A stretch of 64,000 nucleotides of DNA from Paenibacillus dendritiformis (lineage in GTDB: Bacteria; Bacillota; Bacilli; Paenibacillales; Paenibacillaceae): assembly GCF_015845845.1 (NCBI RefSeq), contig NZ_LDIG01000045.1, forward strand, positions 1 to 64,000. The letters run 5' to 3'. A model generated the notes under the pieces. That model ran no database searches, had not been told where the DNA came from, and was given only the letters and a program-made list of their open reading frames with translations. A program made the translations under genes and the position numbers. Shown in pieces: positions 61,485 to 64,000 of the stretch. The stretch's first letter is position 1, and each line of letters opens with the position of its first letter.

Positions 61485-63320
61485 ATGAATTTGCGGTTTA
61501 AAATGTTGGCTGGATTCGTAACGTTGATCATCATTCCCCTCCTTTTGCTGGGGTCGCTCGTATTCTATATTACCTTTCAATTGTTCGCGCAAAAGTACAG
61601 CGAGCAGGCGGAGTTCTCGCTCAAAGCGATCGGGCAGAGCGTCAGCTATTTCTTCTCGGAAATGAACCGGGTGACGGACACCGGCATCAGCAGCTCCGTA
61701 TTCCAGAACGCGCTGACGGCCGGATCGAGCGAAAATCTGGCCAACGCGAATTATTTGCAGTTAAACGAGAATCAGCGCAATTTCCGCCTGCTGTTGTACA
61801 GCCATCCGTCTATCGGATACGCATTTCTTTATAATTACCGGAGCACATTGCCGCAAAATCAGGTCATCTCGATTTTTAACAAAGAAGGCTTTATGGCGCT
61901 TCCGTTCGATCAGTTCAAAAAGCACCCGCTCTACGAGCAAGTCCTGAAGCTGAACGGCGCTCCGAAATGGGTCGGCCCGTATGAATACCCGGAGGTGACC
62001 GGCCAGGAACCGGTTTTTACCCAGATTCGGGTGGTCAAGGAATTAAGCAGCCTGCGCAATATCGGGATTCTTGTCGTGCAGATCAAGAACTGGGAGATCG
62101 AGTCGATATTCAATGATTTCCGCCGCAACCAAGGGGAGGAGGAGGATGACACGCGCTTCCTGCTCGTCAATAATGCGGGCATGATTCTGTATGACAGCGA
62201 CAAGCTGGCGAACGGTGACTCGTTGACCGGGATGCTCGATTCCGCCAAGCTGTCGGATACCTTGCGCTATCAGAGCTTCAAGACGCCGTTCAACGGGCAG
62301 GAGAGCATCGTCTCGATGTATAAGCTGAAGGATTATGATTGGCATATCGTCTCGGTGACTTCCTGGAAAATGCTGACCAAAGAGATGATCAGCTTCGGGA
62401 TGTGGGTCGCCATAATTTTGCTCGTTTGCGTAGCCGCCGCCGTGCTGTTCAATCTGCTGTTCGTGAACCGGATTACTCATTCCATCAACCGAATCGTCCG
62501 CTTCATGCGCAGGGTGGAGTCCGGCGAGATGAACGCTCGGGTCGACGAGAAGGATCGGGATGAACTGGGGGCGCTCGCTGTCGGCTTCAACCGCCTCATC
62601 GATCAGGTATGCGTCCTCCTGCAGCAGGTCAAGCGGGAACAGCAGCAGAAGAACAAAGCGGAGATGCGGGTGCTCGAAGCGCAGATCAAGCCGCATTTCC
62701 TGTTCAATACGCTGGAATCGATCAATGTGCTTGCCGTGCAGAACGAGGGGCGCAAAGTAAGCCAGATGGTGATCAGACTGGGCAATATCCTGCGCACGAG
62801 CATCCAGGACAAGGAAGAGATTACGATCCGCGAGGAATTGGAGTATACGCGCAGTTATTTGGAAATTCAGAAATTCCGCTTCGAGGATGTGTTCAACTTT
62901 GAAATCAGCGTCCCGGATGAAATCATGAACGCCAAAATATTGAAGCTGACCCTGCAGCCGCTCGTCGAGAACTGCATTCAGCACGGCTTCGACGGCATCA
63001 TGCATCCCGGGATAATCCGGATCACCGCCTCCGAGGATGCCGAATGCATTTATTTGCGGGTGAAAGATAACGGAATCGGGATGTCGAATGAGCAGCTCAG
63101 CCGCTTCCAATATATGCAATCCGATGAGTGTCAGCCTTCGAATCCGGAGCTGCCCGACAGCTACAATACGGAGCGCTGCGGTCTCGGCGTGCGCAGCGTA
63201 GCCGATCGGGTCCGCATCCGCTACGGCCCGCGCTACGGCTTGTTCATCTGCTCCGCGCCGCAGATGGGAACGGTCATCCAGATAACGATACCAAAATATG
63301 AACAGGGGGAAGCGAAATGA
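61485..63320 (+). CDS. Sensor histidine kinase, YesM family (611 aa)
   Basis: A membrane sensor kinase paired with the regulator gene at 63317. The first membrane helix is FVTLIIIPLLLLGSLVFYIT near residue 10, followed by an extracellular sensor domain of about 265 residues. The second helix is MWVAIILLVCVAAAVLFNLL near residue 306, followed by a HAMP region. The dimerisation motif AQIKPHFLFNTLESINVLA contains the phospho-acceptor His, and the ATPase domain has LTLQPLVENCIQHGF, VKDNGIGMS and GLGVRSVADRVR. I prefer ATG 61485; an ATG at 61437 has AAGGA directly against it, too close to function well. The sensor may detect the bound form of the preceding lipoprotein. Confidence 0.9.
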   Translation: MNLRFKMLAGFVTLIIIPLLLLGSLVFYITFQLFAQKYSEQAEFSLKAIGQSVSYFFSEMNRVTDTGISSSVFQNALTAGSSENLANANYLQLNENQRNFRLLLYSHPSIGYAFLYNYRSTLPQNQVISIFNKEGFMALPFDQFKKHPLYEQVLKLNGAPKWVGPYEYPEVTGQEPVFTQIRVVKELSSLRNIGILVVQIKNWEIESIFNDFRRNQGEEEDDTRFLLVNNAGMILYDSDKLANGDSLTGMLDSAKLSDTLRYQSFKTPFNGQESIVSMYKLKDYDWHIVSVTSWKMLTKEMISFGMWVAIILLVCVAAAVLFNLLFVNRITHSINRIVRFMRRVESGEMNARVDEKDRDELGALAVGFNRLIDQVCVLLQQVKREQQQKNKAEMRVLEAQIKPHFLFNTLESINVLAVQNEGRKVSQMVIRLGNILRTSIQDKEEITIREELEYTRSYLEIQKFRFEDVFNFEISVPDEIMNAKILKLTLQPLVENCIQHGFDGIMHPGIIRITASEDAECIYLRVKDNGIGMSNEQLSRFQYMQSDECQPSNPELPDSYNTERCGLGVRSVADRVRIRYGPRYGLFICSAPQMGTVIQITIPKYEQGEAK

Positions 63321-64000
63321 ACGTGAAGGTGTTGCTCATTGACGATGAAGCGCCGATTGTGAACAATCTGAAGATCGTCATCCCCTGGAATGAGATGCAG
63401 ATCGATATCGTCGGCACCGCGCGCAACGGGGCCGAAGGGATCGATGCGGTGCGCGCGCATGAGCCCGATATTATTTTGTGCGATATCCGCATGCCTGTGA
63501 TGGACGGTATGGAATTTTTGCGGGAAATCCGTAAAATGGGCGTCGAAGCGGAAGTGCTGATGCTGACGGGCTACCAGGAATTCGAATATGCCCGCATTGC
63601 CCTGCAGCACGGGGTGCGAGATTATATTGTGAAGCCGATTAATTATGAAGAGCTGCAGCAGACCGTAGGCAAGCTGGCCGATGAGGTCCGCTCCCGCAAG
63701 CAGAAGAAAAAGCAGGAGGAGCGGCGCTGGGGAAAGGTCATCCGCCTTGCCTTTGAGAAAATGCTGTTCGATGTGCTGATGGGCTTCTCATCCGGTCCTT
63801 CCCCGCTGGTGATGCAGGAAGGGGACATTCCGGCCGAGCGGTTGACCTATGCGGTCCTGCTCGTCGATCTGGACGGATATGCCCAGCGTACCGTATCATG
63901 GGTAGATAGCGAGCGCAAGCTGTGGAATTTCGCCGTTCGCAATGTGCTTCAGGAGGCCATCCAGGAGGACGGACTGACCTATGCCGTCCTGCAAATGCGG
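63317..64000 (+). CDS. YesN-type response regulator, cut by the window end
   Basis: The ATG overlaps the kinase stop (ATGA at 63317), with CAGGGGGAAGCG upstream. The 228 codons present encode a receiver domain: VKVLLIDDEAPIVNNLKIVI, phospho-acceptor Asp in DIILCDIRMPVMDG, LTGYQEFEYARIAL and the KPINYEELQ lysine. The linker region follows (RKQKKKQEERRWGKVIRLAF). The AraC DNA-binding domain should lie beyond 64000. The frame is open to the last base. Confidence 0.9.
   Translation, partial: MNVKVLLIDDEAPIVNNLKIVIPWNEMQIDIVGTARNGAEGIDAVRAHEPDIILCDIRMPVMDGMEFLREIRKMGVEAEVLMLTGYQEFEYARIALQHGVRDYIVKPINYEELQQTVGKLADEVRSRKQKKKQEERRWGKVIRLAFEKMLFDVLMGFSSGPSPLVMQEGDIPAERLTYAVLLVDLDGYAQRTVSWVDSERKLWNFAVRNVLQEAIQEDGLTYAVLQMR

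Overview
The window looks like a chromosomal segment of a Paenibacillus-type Firmicute. The evidence is moderate to high GC coding sequence with strong GGAGG ribosome binding sites, several YesM/YesN-type two-component systems paired with family 1 sugar ABC transporters, a BceRS-BceAB-like detoxification module, a Bacillus-type FNR with C-terminal cysteines, and CcpA (cre) and FNR boxes. The genus is inferred; no rRNA gene is present.

Layout. 1-1530: the 3' end of an IS transposase next to a decayed, AT-richer histidine kinase/response regulator pair. 1800-8720: an intact YesM/YesN pair followed by a sugar-binding lipoprotein and two permeases. 8721-11279: two tandem arrays in opposite orientation, with no genes. 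11280-21461: a LacI-type regulator divergent from a catabolic operon (split UxaA-type dehydratase, two SDRs, cyclase-family hydrolase, DUF4177-like protein, RbsD-type mutarotase, FAH-family hydrolase), then a terminator and lutABC. I infer an oxidative deoxy-sugar route of the L-fucose/L-rhamnose type that ends in pyruvate plus lactate, with LutABC oxidising the lactate. 21478-29551: GNAT acetyltransferase, CapA-like protein, HxlR regulator, PduO-type cobalamin adenosyltransferase, a 244-bp MITE-like element, DegV protein, the di-iron repair protein RIC, and an acetate symporter pair with a cre site. 29829-35428: BceRS-AB-like system and a duplicated-domain lipoprotein. 35531-38686: a large glycoside hydrolase. 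39054-50521: an anaerobic block of nirBD, a frameshifted nirC, fnr, adhE, pflB and pflA, with near-perfect TGTGA-N6-TCACA boxes before nirB, ric, adhE/fnr and pflB. 50753-58169: alpha/beta hydrolase, then a membrane-bound AraC regulator with its ABC transporter. 58170-60089: an isochorismatase pseudogene and a second pair of arrays. 60090-64000: a third sugar-binding lipoprotein with a YesM/YesN pair cut by the window end.

The most unusual signal is non-coding. Four tandem arrays with different unit lengths (about 56, exactly 41, 52 and about 52 bp) share one ungapped 28-bp core. They occur as two loci, each with a minus-oriented array followed by a plus-oriented array across a 140-170 bp spacer. 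I know of no named element with this organisation.

Several genes are broken: the first two-component pair, nirC and an isochorismatase. All start choices and functions rest on reading motifs and context; no database search was possible.
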